Shown one piece after another: positions 25,164-34,568 of a stretch of 64,000 bases of DNA. The notes under the pieces are model-generated. The model was not told the DNA's origin, ran no database searches, and saw nothing but the letters and a program-made list of their open reading frames with translations. Each line of letters begins with the position of its first letter. Positions within the stretch are counted from its first letter, which is position 1. Position numbers and translations under genes: made by a program. Source of the DNA: Ornithinimicrobium laminariae (GTDB lineage Bacteria > Actinomycetota > Actinomycetes > Actinomycetales > Dermatophilaceae); the NCBI RefSeq assembly GCF_019457945.1, contig NZ_JAHZSU010000001.1, positions 720,484 to 784,483 on the forward strand. The letters run 5' to 3'.

Positions 25164-26156
25164 ATGTCGTCACTACCCCGCCTCGCTGCTGTGGCCGCCG
25201 GAGTGGGCGTGGGCGCGTTCGCCTACAGCACTCTGGTCGAGCCAAGAGCTTTTGCTTTGCGCAGATTTGCTGCCGCAGTGCTCCCACCCGGATCGCCAGA
25301 GATTCGTGTTTTGCATGTCAGCGACCTGCACCTTGCACCTGGTCAGGAGTACCGAGCGCAGTGGCTGCGTGGCCTGGACGTGTTGGAGCCAGACCTGGTG
25401 ATCAGCACCGGGGACAATCTGTCGCACATGGAGGCGGTGCCGCTAGCGCTGGAGGCCTATGGCCCGTTGCTGGATCGGCCGGGGATGTTTGTGTTGGGCT
25501 CCAACGACTACTTCCCGCCCACGTTGAAAAACCCACTGCGCTATTTTAACGATTCGCATAGCCGTGGCGAGCAGATGACAGACCTGCGGTTGCCGACCCA
25601 AGACTTGATTGACGGTTTCGTGGGCGCTGGCTGGTCTGACCTGACAAACGCGCGAGGCCGCACCCGCCTGCGCGGCCTCGACTTTGAGTTCGTCGGGGTC
25701 GATGACCCGCACTTGGGCTATGACCGTTATGCCGAGGTGGCTGGCCCAGCCGATCCGTTTGCGGCGCTGACTATCGGGGTGACCCACGCGCCATACACGC
25801 GCGTTTTGGACGCCATGAGCCGCGATGGGGCTGATCTGTTGATCGCTGGGCACACGCATGGCGGACAGGTGTGCTTGCCGTTCTATGGGGCGCTCGTGAC
25901 TAACTGCGACCTGGACCGGACTCGCGCCAAGGGCCTGTCTCGATGGTGGCCCGGTGCAGGCCGCACACCCAGCGAGTTTGCGCCAGAAGATGCCGCCTAC
26001 CTACATGTCTCGGCTGGCCTGGGCGCCGGTCGCCTATCCCCCATGCGTTTGGCCTGCCGTCCGGAGGCCACACTGCTGACCCTCATGCCCCGCGAGCGGC
26101 CCAAATTGGGCAACGAGCGTGCCCTCAACGGGCAAACCGAGCAGAGCGCCCGCTGA
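25164..26156 (+). CDS. membrane-anchored metallophosphoesterase
   Basis: 330 aa. N-terminal hydrophobic anchor (about 7-25). Metal-binding blocks of the calcineurin-like superfamily in order: DLHLAPG (variant of DxH), STGDNL (GD), GSNDYF (GN-D type, with Ser-Asn-Asp), THAP, and GHTHGGQ. It resembles YkuE-like and Rv3683-type enzymes, and sits after the PBP as in mycobacteria. Substrate unknown (phosphodiester or lipid-linked phosphate are possibilities). No promoter spacing better than CATGAT-N6-ATG. Confidence 0.88.
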   Translation: MSSLPRLAAVAAGVGVGAFAYSTLVEPRAFALRRFAAAVLPPGSPEIRVLHVSDLHLAPGQEYRAQWLRGLDVLEPDLVISTGDNLSHMEAVPLALEAYGPLLDRPGMFVLGSNDYFPPTLKNPLRYFNDSHSRGEQMTDLRLPTQDLIDGFVGAGWSDLTNARGRTRLRGLDFEFVGVDDPHLGYDRYAEVAGPADPFAALTIGVTHAPYTRVLDAMSRDGADLLIAGHTHGGQVCLPFYGALVTNCDLDRTRAKGLSRWWPGAGRTPSEFAPEDAAYLHVSAGLGAGRLSPMRLACRPEATLLTLMPRERPKLGNERALNGQTEQSAR

Positions 26157-26272
26157 CTTCGCGCTTTGGTAAGGCCAAAAGTCGACAACCAAGACAGGGC
26201 AGCCGATTCGGTGCAACCGGCGTTCTTGGGATATCGTGGCGGACGCTGCGCGCCTGTTGAGGGCGCGTGCCA

Positions 26273-26347
<75 letters not shown>

Positions 26348-26353
26348 AGTTTT

Positions 26354-26389
26354 GCCCTGGTGAGAGAGTTTCTCTCGCCAGGGCTTTTT
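26354..26389 (+). terminator. rho-independent terminator after tRNA-Pro
   Basis: Stem 26354-26366/26372-26384 followed by TTTTT. Confidence 0.9.
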
Positions 26390-26481
26390 GTGTCTCAGGC
26401 TCCCGCAAGACCTACATCCAGGAGCAACTCAGCGCATTCCCATATTCTTAAGGCTCTAGCCACTCAGCGCATGGAGGTGAC

Positions 26482-27741
26482 ATGCCACCTACAACGCTCG
26501 CGATCCTGCTCGTGGGATTGCTGCTGCTCATTTCCGTGGCGGCCGCCCGGCTCTCTGAGGGCCTTAAAGTCCCGGCCCTGCTGTTGTTTCTCGGCCTTGG
26601 CATGCTGGTCGGCTCCGAGGGCCCAGGCGGTGTCGCGTTCGACTCCCCCGTCTTAGCCCAAGCCATCGGGACGGTCGCGCTCGTCCTCATCCTCTTCAGC
26701 GGCGGACTCGACACGGAATGGTCAACGGTCCGCCCGGTGCTAGCGCCCGGCCTGGTGCTGTCGACCGTCGGCGTGCTGATCACCACCTTGATCGTCGGCA
26801 CGACCGCGTGGTGGCTGCTTGCCTCGTTCACGGAGTTCAGCCTGGGCCAAGACGGCCTGAGTTGGCCAGAAGGCTTGCTGCTCGGGGCCATCGTGGCTTC
26901 CACGGACGCCGCCGCAATCTTCACGCTCTTTCGCGGCGGTGGTCCATTGCCCCGCCCGCGCATACGCGCTCTCATCGAGCTCGAATCGGGCACTAACGAC
27001 CCGATGGCAGTCATCCTGACCACGACGCTGCTCGGCTTGATCACTTTCCAAGCAGCCGGGCCTGGCGCAGCGCTCTTTGGGTTGGCCACCGGTTTGCTGC
27101 TGGGTGTCGGCGTGGGGTGGGCGGTCGGCGTGGTTGGCGCGCTGGCAATTGACCGGGTCAGACTTGGCGCCTCCGGCCTTTACCCCGTGCTTGCCCTTGC
27201 CTTCGGCTTGTCCGCCTATGGCTTGGCTGAGTTGGTGACCGGCAATGGCTTCTTGGCGGTCTACGTCTGCGGTCTCTTGATAGGCAACCGGGTCACAGCG
27301 GGCAGAACCGTGATCATCCAGTCCAACGATGCCCTGGCGTGGCTTGCGCAGATCGCGATGTTCTTGACAATGGGGTTGCTGATTTTCCCTTCGGATCTGA
27401 TTGACGTGGCGCCAGTTGGCATTGCTGTTGCTGCCGTATTGATGTTCGTCGCCCGACCCGCCAGCGCTTTCCTTTGTTTGGCTCCCTTCGGCTTCGACCG
27501 CAAAGAAATGGGGTATGTCTCGTGGGCAGGCCTCAAGGGCGCAGTGCCTATTGTGCTGGCTACTTTTCCGGCCACCGTCGGTGTTGCCGCAGCGAGCGAT
27601 CTCTTTAGTGTTGTCTTTTTTGTTGTTGTTGCCTCGGTCTTGCTTCAAGGATGGACCCAAATCCCGGTGGCTCGACGCCTCGGCGTGCTCAACGGCAGCG
27701 GAGGGACCAGCGGAAATAGCCCAGCGGCCGCAAAAGATTAG
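26482..27741 (+). CDS. cation:proton antiporter, CPA1 type (CvrA/NhaP2-like)
   Basis: 419 aa, about 12 membrane segments. Family residues are visible in ALVLILFSGGLDTEW, GAIVASTDAAAIFTLF (the acidic TDAAA motif in helix 5), ELESGTNDPMAV (ESGxNDP, the ion-binding Asp), and GYVSWAGLKGAVPIVLA (the RG/KGA block). No C-terminal TrkA_C or RCK domain, so it is shorter than E. coli CvrA and probably lacks its nucleotide-controlled tail. GGAGGTGAC before the ATG. Moves K+ or Na+ against H+; the ion is not decided by sequence. Confidence 0.9.
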   Translation: MPPTTLAILLVGLLLLISVAAARLSEGLKVPALLLFLGLGMLVGSEGPGGVAFDSPVLAQAIGTVALVLILFSGGLDTEWSTVRPVLAPGLVLSTVGVLITTLIVGTTAWWLLASFTEFSLGQDGLSWPEGLLLGAIVASTDAAAIFTLFRGGGPLPRPRIRALIELESGTNDPMAVILTTTLLGLITFQAAGPGAALFGLATGLLLGVGVGWAVGVVGALAIDRVRLGASGLYPVLALAFGLSAYGLAELVTGNGFLAVYVCGLLIGNRVTAGRTVIIQSNDALAWLAQIAMFLTMGLLIFPSDLIDVAPVGIAVAAVLMFVARPASAFLCLAPFGFDRKEMGYVSWAGLKGAVPIVLATFPATVGVAAASDLFSVVFFVVVASVLLQGWTQIPVARRLGVLNGSGGTSGNSPAAAKD

Positions 27742-27834
27742 GTCACAGTTTGGCTTCGGTTGCCCCCGGTGGTGAATTTCTTGCCGGGCAATGACATCTA
27801 ATCGGTGACGGGCAATTGAAATGAGGTGCAGGAT

Positions 27835-28629
27835 ATGCGCAGACAAATACTAGGTATGGGGGCGCTCTCGGTCCGCCGTGTGAGCCTGCAACGGCGCGAG
27901 GTCGTCAAAGGTGTGCTCATTTTGGGCGCGACCTTGGGCGGCGTCGTTGACGACGGCAATAGCTTCCCGGAGCCCGAACCTGAGCCTGAGCCCGAACCGT
28001 CCCCTGAACCCGAGCCGGAGCCTGAGCCCGTGCAGACAGTCTTCCGTCGCGGAGATTCCGGCGATGCGGTCGGCAGCATTCAGCAAAGACTGGCTGCGAG
28101 TGGCTATTGGTGCGGAGCCCAAGACAACTTCTATGGCCACCTCACCGAGCAGGCCGTCTTTGCCATCCAAAAGGCAAATGGCCTCTACCGCGATGGTGTT
28201 GTGGGGCCAAACGTCAACGCAGCGCTAGACAGCGGCTATCGACACCCGCCGGCTTCCAACGGCGACTACATCGAGGTCAACAAGGCCCGGCAACTTCTGC
28301 TTGTGGTGCGCGGTGGCGCAACCAGCATGACGTTCAACACCTCAACTGCCAACGGCGAGCCATATGAGTTCGAGGGCCGCGATTACACCGCCCGCACGCC
28401 CACCGGCGACTTCAACGTTTGGCACACCTACTCATCGGGCTGGCAAGACGGCGAGCTCGGCGAGATGTATCGGCCGATGTACTACTCCGGCAACTACGCC
28501 ATCCACGGTTCGGCGTTCATCCCGCCATATCCGGCCTCGCACGGCTGTTCGCGCTTGTCGTCCGCGGCCATGGACATGTTCTGGAACGAAGGCATCATGT
28601 CGATGGGCACCCGCGTCCTCGTCGTCTGA
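27835..28629 (+). CDS. L,D-transpeptidase with peptidoglycan-binding domain
   Basis: 264 aa. The ATG at 27835 follows GAGGTGCAGG; an in-frame GTG at 27826 is possible. A short basic and hydrophobic N-terminus is followed by a Pro-Glu repeat linker (about residues 42-65). Then come a PG_binding_1 domain (GDAVGSIQQRLAASGYWCG) and a YkuD catalytic domain ending HGSAF...ASHGCSRL, with the Cys nucleophile in HGCxR. Cross-links peptidoglycan or attaches to it outside the membrane. It may act with the PBP coded upstream, but they are separate transcripts. Confidence 0.9.
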   Translation: MRRQILGMGALSVRRVSLQRREVVKGVLILGATLGGVVDDGNSFPEPEPEPEPEPSPEPEPEPEPVQTVFRRGDSGDAVGSIQQRLAASGYWCGAQDNFYGHLTEQAVFAIQKANGLYRDGVVGPNVNAALDSGYRHPPASNGDYIEVNKARQLLLVVRGGATSMTFNTSTANGEPYEFEGRDYTARTPTGDFNVWHTYSSGWQDGELGEMYRPMYYSGNYAIHGSAFIPPYPASHGCSRLSSAAMDMFWNEGIMSMGTRVLVV

Positions 28630-28634
28630 CCTAT

Positions 28635-28693
28635 GTGCCTTTTCATTCGGTGTGTGACCAGTTATTCGGTACACACACCGGATGAAAAGGCGC
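28635..28693. repeat. long hairpin repeat element, copy 1
   Basis: A 22-bp stem (28635-28656 with 28672-28693, two G-T pairs) in the gap between converging genes. The outer arms read TGCCTTTTCAT and ATGAAAAGG, shared with copy 2 at 55962, and a GTGACCAG block lies inside both. It may end both transcripts. Confidence 0.7.
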
Positions 28694-28703
28694 GTCAGGA
28701 TGG

Positions 28704-29555
28704 CTATTCGCCGAGCGGGTTGAGGATGCGGTCGAGGAACTGGCGAGTCCGGCGATGCCGCGGATTGCTAAACATCTGCGACGGGGTCGAAGCCTCCAGG
28801 ACAACGCCGCCATCCATAAAGACAACCTGATCAGCCACGGCGCGGGCAAAGGTCACCTCATGCGTAACGACAACCATCGTCCAGCCCTCATCGGCCAATT
28901 CCTTCATGACAGCCAAGACATCGCCGACCAACTCTGGATCGAGCGCTGAGGTTGGCTCATCAAAGAGCAAGACATCCGGCTTGAGCGCGAGCGCCCGAAC
29001 GATGCCTACGCGCTGCTGCTGACCGCCAGAGAGCTGGAAGGGATAAACGTCGCGCTTATCCGCCAACCCAACGCGAGCCAATAGCGCCTCAGCCTCAGCG
29101 ATCGCCTGTGCCTTTGGCGTCTTTTGCACATGGATCGGCCCCTCGGTGACATTCTCGAGGACCGTCCGGTGCGGAAACAGGTTGTGCTGCTGGAAGACCA
29201 TGGCTGACTGATCCCGCAGCAAAGCGCGTTCAGGCTTTTTTTGCGACTTGCTGAAGTCAAAACTCGGCCCGCCGGTGAAAGTGATCGTCCCGCCGTCGGG
29301 GCTTTCCAGGCTATTCAGCGAGCGCAGCACTGTGGTCTTGCCTGAGCCACTGGGGCCCATCAACACCGAGACCTGGCCCTTACGCACCGTCAGGTCAATC
29401 GACTTCAAGACCTGCAGGTCACCAAAACTCTTGCTTAACCCTTTGACGTCAAAGAGCACGTCACCTTGGTTCATGTCGCTGCGTTTCATCGCGCCAGGCT
29501 GCGACTGAGAGCCAAAGTTTCCCCCGGCCCCGGAGTTGGCATCATTTCGAGACAT
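28704..29555 (-). CDS. polar amino acid ABC transporter, ATP-binding protein
   Basis: 283 aa. Walker [11 protein letters not shown]-loop in [15 protein letters not shown] signature LSGGQQQR, Walker [14 protein letters not shown], and the switch His in VVVTHE. The FP-H-LENV block is typical of GlnQ/HisP/TcyC-type amino acid importers. The ATG at 29555 overlaps the permease gene by 14 bases. An alternative start is the Met about 28 residues on, since the first residues are low-complexity. Last gene of the binding protein-permease-ATPase operon. Confidence 0.93.
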   Translation of the reverse strand: MSRNDANSGAGGNFGSQSQPGAMKRSDMNQGDVLFDVKGLSKSFGDLQVLKSIDLTVRKGQVSVLMGPSGSGKTTVLRSLNSLESPDGGTITFTGGPSFDFSKSQKKPERALLRDQSAMVFQQHNLFPHRTVLENVTEGPIHVQKTPKAQAIAEAEALLARVGLADKRDVYPFQLSGGQQQRVGIVRALALKPDVLLFDEPTSALDPELVGDVLAVMKELADEGWTMVVVTHEVTFARAVADQVVFMDGGVVLEASTPSQMFSNPRHRRTRQFLDRILNPLGE

Positions 29556-30207
29556 AGCGATCCAGCCTTTCTTCCAACATCGACTGGCCAAACGCCAGGA
29601 ACGTGCTGATCACCCAGTAGACCAGGGCGGCCTCGATATAGAGCAGCATGAACTCTTGGCTAAAGGCCGCGATCTCTTGGGACACCCGGAAGGTCTCGGT
29701 CACCAAAATCAACGATGCCAGAGACGAGTCCTTCACCAACGAGATAAACGTGTTGGACAGCGGTGGCACTGAGACCCTGGCAGCCTGCGGCAGGATGACC
29801 CGCCCCAGTTGCTGGGTTTGTGACATACCAATGGTGTAGCCGGCTTCCCATTGGCCCCGCGGGACGGACAAGATCGCCGCTCGGATCACTTCGGCGGCAT
29901 AACCGCCGACATTGAGCGAAAACGCGATGATGGCGCTCGGCCACGGATCCAACGTAATCCCTACGGACGGCATGCCGTAGAAGATCACGAACAACTGCAC
30001 CAACAGCGGAGTGCCTCGAATGATCGAGATGTAGATCCGCGCCAGCGCCGAGAGCACCTTGCTCTTGGACAGCCGCATCAGCGCCACTATCAGCGCGATG
30101 ATCAGGCCAAGAGAAAACGAAATCAGCGCCAGCGGGATGGTGCCTTTGATCGCTCCCTCGACAATCGGCCAGAGGGAGTCCAGGAACAGTTGCGCGTTAT
30201 CGCTCAC
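29542..30207 (-). CDS. polar amino acid ABC transporter, permease
   Basis: 221 aa, five membrane segments. N-terminal [23 protein letters not shown] and [30 protein letters not shown], the EAA-type loop that docks on the ATPase, are all typical of the His/Glu/Gln/Arg permease family. Only one permease is present, so it likely works as a homodimer. Follows the binding protein gene by 9 bases. Confidence 0.93.
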   Translation of the reverse strand: MSDNAQLFLDSLWPIVEGAIKGTIPLALISFSLGLIIALIVALMRLSKSKVLSALARIYISIIRGTPLLVQLFVIFYGMPSVGITLDPWPSAIIAFSLNVGGYAAEVIRAAILSVPRGQWEAGYTIGMSQTQQLGRVILPQAARVSVPPLSNTFISLVKDSSLASLILVTETFRVSQEIAAFSQEFMLLYIEAALVYWVISTFLAFGQSMLEERLDRYVSK

Positions 30208-30216
30208 GTGTGGCTC

Positions 30217-31032
30217 TTACTGCGAGACGTCTTGGCCGAAGTACTTCTCGCCCAACTCAGCCAAGGTGCCGTCTTCCTGCATTTCGGTGAGGGTCTCGTT
30301 GAAGGCTTCGTTCAACGAGACCTTGTCCTTGGTGAACACGAACGCGTTGAGCGACTCTTCGTCAGTCTCGGCGCCAATCTTGATGCCGGCGTCCGGGTTG
30401 GTGGTCTCGTAGTCCAAGAAGGTCAACTTGTCGTTGACGGTGGCGTCGACGCGGCCCTGCTCCAACAGCGTGATCGCTTGGGCCCAACCCTCAACAGCCT
30501 CAACGTTGGCTCCGTTGTCGTCTGCGACAGTGAACCAGTTGCTGGTCAGCGACTGAGCGGTGGTCTTGCCGTCCAAGTCGGCCAGGCTGGTGATGTCGCT
30601 GTTGTCCTCGGCGACCACCACAACACCCGGGGATACGGTGTAGGGCTCGCTCATCAGGTAGGACTCTTCGCGCTGGTCGTTGATCGAGATCTGGTTGGCG
30701 ATCACGTCAAAGCGGTTGGCTTCCAGACCCGCGAAGATGCCATCGAACTGGGTCTCCTCAAACTCGACCTCGAGGCCCAAACGGTCAGCGACCTCGGTGA
30801 CCACGTCGACGTCATAGCCGGTCAGGTCGCCAGCGCCACCCTCGTGATAGGTGAACGGGCGGTAGGTGCCCTCGGTGGCCACGACGAGCGTGCCGTCGGA
30901 GATCGTGCCGTATTCGCCCGCTGCAGTCGAGCCTGCAGCGTCGCTGCCCGAGTCGGAGTCAGAGCCGCCGCAGGCAGCCAGTGTGAAAGCGGCAGTAAGG
31001 GCGGAGACACCGAGGATGAGCTTGCGAGACAT
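30217..31032 (-). CDS. amino acid ABC transporter, substrate-binding lipoprotein
   Basis: 271 aa from the ATG at 31032, with GAAAGG upstream; the frame is open to 31110. Lipobox LAAC with Cys at 20. SBP_bac_3 domain: GTLVVATEGTYRPFTYHE, DVVTEVADRLG and VNDKLTFLDY. NQISINDQREESYLMSEPYTVS resembles cystine binders such as TcyJ/TcyK (FliY group). Cystine or another polar amino acid is the probable cargo; ligand identity is an inference. First gene of the operon. Confidence 0.9.
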   Translation of the reverse strand: MSRKLILGVSALTAAFTLAACGGSDSDSGSDAAGSTAAGEYGTISDGTLVVATEGTYRPFTYHEGGAGDLTGYDVDVVTEVADRLGLEVEFEETQFDGIFAGLEANRFDVIANQISINDQREESYLMSEPYTVSPGVVVVAEDNSDITSLADLDGKTTAQSLTSNWFTVADDNGANVEAVEGWAQAITLLEQGRVDATVNDKLTFLDYETTNPDAGIKIGAETDEESLNAFVFTKDKVSLNEAFNETLTEMQEDGTLAELGEKYFGQDVSQ

Positions 31033-31204
31033 AAAAGATGGCCTTTCGAAGACGTGCCGGGCAAGGCTGCCCGACAAAGATGCGAAGTGATTCAAACACG
31101 CCAACCCCAAACAAGACCAAACCTATTCCAGTAGATCTAGTTATGTTTTGTCGGTGACCTAAACACGCTGACGCCAGACTGCATGACGGTGACAGAATCC
31201 ACGC

Positions 31205-31804
31205 ATGCGATCAGCGATCTGGCACCCCTATGTGCCGACTCTGCGCTGCACCGACCAACTGCCTCAACCGCCCCGCCGCATCCTGATTGAGGGTTCACCT
31301 GGCGGCGGCAAGTCGACACTGGCTCGGGCCATCGCCAGGGCACTGCAGATCCGGTACGTCGAGATGGACGCCTTGGCGCACGGGCCCAAGTGGACCATGC
31401 GGCCCAGTTTTCAAGCGGATGTTGCCGAGTTAGCCAGCAAATCCAGCTGGGTCACCGAGTGGCAGTTTGACCAGGTCAGAGACATCTTGACCGCGGGGGC
31501 CGACCTCATGGTGTGGCTTGATCTGCCCCGGTCAACCGTCATGCGCCAACTGGGCGTGCGCACCCTCTCACGCCAGATTCGCCGCACCGAGCTCGAGGCT
31601 GGAAACACCGAGCCACCCCTGCACACGGTCTTGACCGAGCCCAACCACATGCTGCGCTGGGCATGGCGCATCCATCACCAGCCCGCCCTGCGGATGGCCG
31701 CTCTAAGCGTCGAACGCCCGACACTTCCCATCGTGCGACTCACCAGCAACGCGGACAAGCGCGAGTGGTTGGCAAAATTGGCTCAGAACCCCCGTCATGA
31801 TTGA
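31205..31804 (+). CDS. P-loop kinase-like protein (adenylate kinase/FlaR-type)
   Basis: 199 aa. Walker A GSPGGGKST at about 29-37, then a short kinase core with MDALAHGPKWTMRP, DRVWLDLPR-like VWLDLPRSTV and an RHxR-type lid (RTLSRQIRRTE). This is the topology of DNA topology-modulation (FlaR)-type and adenylate kinase-like proteins of unknown substrate. CAGAAT lies 6 bases before the ATG, weakly leaderless. The next gene follows after 3 bases. Confidence 0.72.
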   Translation: MRSAIWHPYVPTLRCTDQLPQPPRRILIEGSPGGGKSTLARAIARALQIRYVEMDALAHGPKWTMRPSFQADVAELASKSSWVTEWQFDQVRDILTAGADLMVWLDLPRSTVMRQLGVRTLSRQIRRTELEAGNTEPPLHTVLTEPNHMLRWAWRIHHQPALRMAALSVERPTLPIVRLTSNADKREWLAKLAQNPRHD

Positions 31805-31807
31805 GAT

Positions 31808-32671
31808 GTGATGAAGCCCATATCGATCAGCCCTGATCTCCGGACGATTTCTGCGACTCCTTTGTTGCCATTGGCTCAGCGGCTCGGCGAATGCCCCAGA
31901 TGGGATGTGACCACGGCCACCTTAAGTTGGGTTGACGTGTTGGCGGGCGAGTTTCACCGGGCTACCTGGGATGGGGACGGCGTTGCTCTCGTCAATCACG
32001 TTGTCCAGCGGCACGACACGTTCGCGACCTTTCGCGAGATCGGCCCGCACGGCGAGGTGTCCTGTCTGCGCGACGAAATCCGCTGGCCGGGTGACCGAAC
32101 GCCGACAATCGTCGAGATGCCCGAGGGTCACCGGTTCAACGACGGGCGGGTCGACGCCGAGGGCCGGTTGCTGATCGGAACCATGGAGTTAAACGGGCAG
32201 CGCGGGGTTGGCTCGCTCTGGCTTGCCCAACCTAAAAAGCCAGCCGTCCAATTGCGCAGCAACACCACCATCGCAAACGGACTACGCTTCAACGCCGCTG
32301 GCGACACCATGTATTGGGTGGACTCCGGCGACGAGGCTCTCTATGTCTTCGACTACAACTCCGGTCTCGAGTCGTTGCCGCAGCCCCGCCAGACCTGGTC
32401 CTTCGCCGACATCGATGGGACCCCGGATGGCATCGATATCGACCAGGCGGGCCACCTGTGGATCGCGCTCTATGGCGGTGGCGCGGTGATTGAGTTGAAC
32501 CCCGCTACTGGCGAAGCCCTGACTCGGGTCGAGGTCGGCGCCACGCAGCCAACGGCCTGCGCACTCGGCGGCTCCGACAGCCGGACCCTCTTCATCACCA
32601 GCGCCGCGAAAGAACTGATCGACCCGACACCGGGCCTCGATGGGGCGCTGCACACCGCATACGTGGGCTAG
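31808..32671 (+). CDS. SMP-30/gluconolactonase-family protein
   Basis: 287 aa, six-bladed propeller family. Visible metal and lactonase motifs: GECPRWD (first metal Glu), RFNDGRVDAEGRLLIGTM (the Asn-Asp-Gly block), NGLRFNAAGDTMYWVDS (second Asn/Asp) and TPDGIDIDQAGHLWIALYGGG (the catalytic Asp region). Probably a sugar lactonase or related hydrolase; the sugar is not known. An in-frame ATG lies one codon after the GTG at 31808. Close behind the kinase-like gene and probably on the same transcript. Confidence 0.85.
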   Translation: MMKPISISPDLRTISATPLLPLAQRLGECPRWDVTTATLSWVDVLAGEFHRATWDGDGVALVNHVVQRHDTFATFREIGPHGEVSCLRDEIRWPGDRTPTIVEMPEGHRFNDGRVDAEGRLLIGTMELNGQRGVGSLWLAQPKKPAVQLRSNTTIANGLRFNAAGDTMYWVDSGDEALYVFDYNSGLESLPQPRQTWSFADIDGTPDGIDIDQAGHLWIALYGGGAVIELNPATGEALTRVEVGATQPTACALGGSDSRTLFITSAAKELIDPTPGLDGALHTAYVG

Positions 32672-32735
32672 CATCTGCGGCATGGACCTCTGAGCTAGCC
32701 CCGAAACTCATTCGCACGTTCATCGAAGGTCCCCC

Positions 32736-34403
32736 ATGTCTGCAAATCTATTCGTCAGCGATCTGTCCGCCGGCCCCGGCAGTCGCACCATCTTTTCCGA
32801 CCTCAGTTTTAAGCTGGCCCCGGGCGACATCGTCGGCCTGGTCGGCGCCAATGGGGCTGGCAAGTCGACCCTGCTGCGTATCTTGGCTGGACTGCTGGAG
32901 CCAGAGAGTGGCCGAGTCCAGGTCAGTCCTATCTCGGCAACCATCGGCTACCTGCCACAAGAGCCACGCCGCTCCCCTGCCATCCAAAATCACGAGCAAC
33001 TTCCCGACCCCGATATCGAGGCCTATCTTGCTGGCCGCACTGGCGCGGGCCCAGCGGAAATTGAAATGCACGCCGCGGCCGACGCCCTCGGTGATGCCTC
33101 CCCCGACGCAGCCGACCGCTACGAGATCGCGCTGCAAACCTGGCTTTCACTCGGCGGCGCAGACCTGGCAGAGCGCAGCCATGATGCGTTGGCCGCGGTC
33201 GGCATCACGGTTGGCCTCGACACCAAGATGTCCAGCCTTTCTGGTGGCCAAGCCGCTCGGGTGAGCCTGGCGGCCCTAATGCTGTCTCGCTACGACATCT
33301 ATTTGCTAGATGAGCCGACCAACGATCTCGACCTGGCCAGCCTGGAGCGGTTGGAGCAATTCGTCATTGGGCTGCGAGCGCCGGTCATCATCGTGAGTCA
33401 CGACCGCGAGTTTTTGGCTCGCACCACCAAGGCTGTCCTGGAGTTAGACCTGGCCCAGCAGCAGGCGAACTACTACGCCGGCAGTTATGACTCGTTCCTG
33501 CAGGAGCGAGCACTGGCAAAACAGGCTGCTCAGGACCGATTCGAGGAATATGCGTCGGCGAAGGGTGATCTCGCCAGCCGCGCCATCCGACAACGGCAGT
33601 GGACCGACAAGGGTGTCTCCAATGCTAAGAAGAAGGCTTCGGACCCAGACAAGCACGTCCGTAACCACAATGTGGCGGTCAGCGAAAAGCAGGGAGCCAA
33701 GGCCCGCCAACTCGATCGAGCAATCGAACGCCTCGAAGTGGTCGAGCAACCCCGCAAGGAATGGGACCTGCGGATGAGGATCGCGCCCGCCCCGCGCTCT
33801 GGCTCGGTGGTCGCCACCCTCGCCGGAGCCACGGTGCAACGCGGCGATTTCACCTTGGGGCCGATCGATACCGGGATCGAGTGGGCAGACCGGATCGTGA
33901 TCACCGGGCCCAACGGCGCGGGCAAGTCGACGCTGATCTCTCTCATCTTGGGCCAAACCCAACCCGACGCTGGCTTGGCCCGCTTAGGCAGTGGCATCCG
34001 CCTGGGTGAGATTGACCAAGCTAGGGATGCGTTCCACTCGAGCATCCCCGTGGGCCGGGCCTTCATGGACGCATTACCGGACTGGTCGGAGGCTGATGCC
34101 CGCGCCCTGCTCGCCAAGTTCGGCTTGCGCGGTGATCACGTCACCCGGGGGAGCAACTCACTCTCTCCCGGCGAGCGGACCCGGGCCGGCCTGGCGCTGC
34201 TGCAAGCCGAAGGCATCAACGTGTTGGTCCTTGATGAGCCGACCAACCACTTGGACCTGCCAGCCATTGAGCAGTTAGAAGAGGCGCTGGAAGACTTCGC
34301 TGGGACCGTCCTGCTGGTTACCCATGACCGCCGAATGCTGAGCAGCGTCCGCACGACTCGGCGCTGGCACGTGGCTGACGGCCACCTGAGCGAACTCGAC
34401 TAG
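32736..34403 (+). CDS. ABC-F family ATPase (ribosome-associated)
   Basis: 555 aa, no membrane segment. Two ABC domains: Walker A GANGAGKST (about 38) and GPNGAGKST (about 390), ABC signatures LSGGQAAR and LSPGERTR, Walker B with DEPTND and DEPTNH. A linker of about 90 residues, rich in Lys and Arg, lies between them. Such proteins act on stalled ribosomes or give antibiotic protection. The short linker and sequence do not point to a specific resistance subclass. The ATG at 32736 follows GAAGG. Confidence 0.92.
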   Translation: MSANLFVSDLSAGPGSRTIFSDLSFKLAPGDIVGLVGANGAGKSTLLRILAGLLEPESGRVQVSPISATIGYLPQEPRRSPAIQNHEQLPDPDIEAYLAGRTGAGPAEIEMHAAADALGDASPDAADRYEIALQTWLSLGGADLAERSHDALAAVGITVGLDTKMSSLSGGQAARVSLAALMLSRYDIYLLDEPTNDLDLASLERLEQFVIGLRAPVIIVSHDREFLARTTKAVLELDLAQQQANYYAGSYDSFLQERALAKQAAQDRFEEYASAKGDLASRAIRQRQWTDKGVSNAKKKASDPDKHVRNHNVAVSEKQGAKARQLDRAIERLEVVEQPRKEWDLRMRIAPAPRSGSVVATLAGATVQRGDFTLGPIDTGIEWADRIVITGPNGAGKSTLISLILGQTQPDAGLARLGSGIRLGEIDQARDAFHSSIPVGRAFMDALPDWSEADARALLAKFGLRGDHVTRGSNSLSPGERTRAGLALLQAEGINVLVLDEPTNHLDLPAIEQLEEALEDFAGTVLLVTHDRRMLSSVRTTRRWHVADGHLSELD

Positions 34404-34568
34404 CCCGCATCCCCCGGATAAGTTCCCCGAGCGCCCAATAGATGTCAGGTTGGTGACGACTGAAAGCCGACATGTGACCTGGGGCATACCGATTGCTAGA
34501 GTACGGCGCATGCCAGGGGCCTCATCGACATCGCGTCCGCATGCCCCATTTAAGGAAGGTGCGAGCCG

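Noticed and set aside
27960..28030. Short tandem repeat of Pro-Glu codons as a possible repeat array
   Set aside because: It is the coding linker of the L,D-transpeptidase, not a separate repeat or CRISPR.
29851..31134. 427-codon plus-strand frame opposite the amino acid ABC transporter
   Set aside because: Antisense shadow of two clearly recognisable genes.
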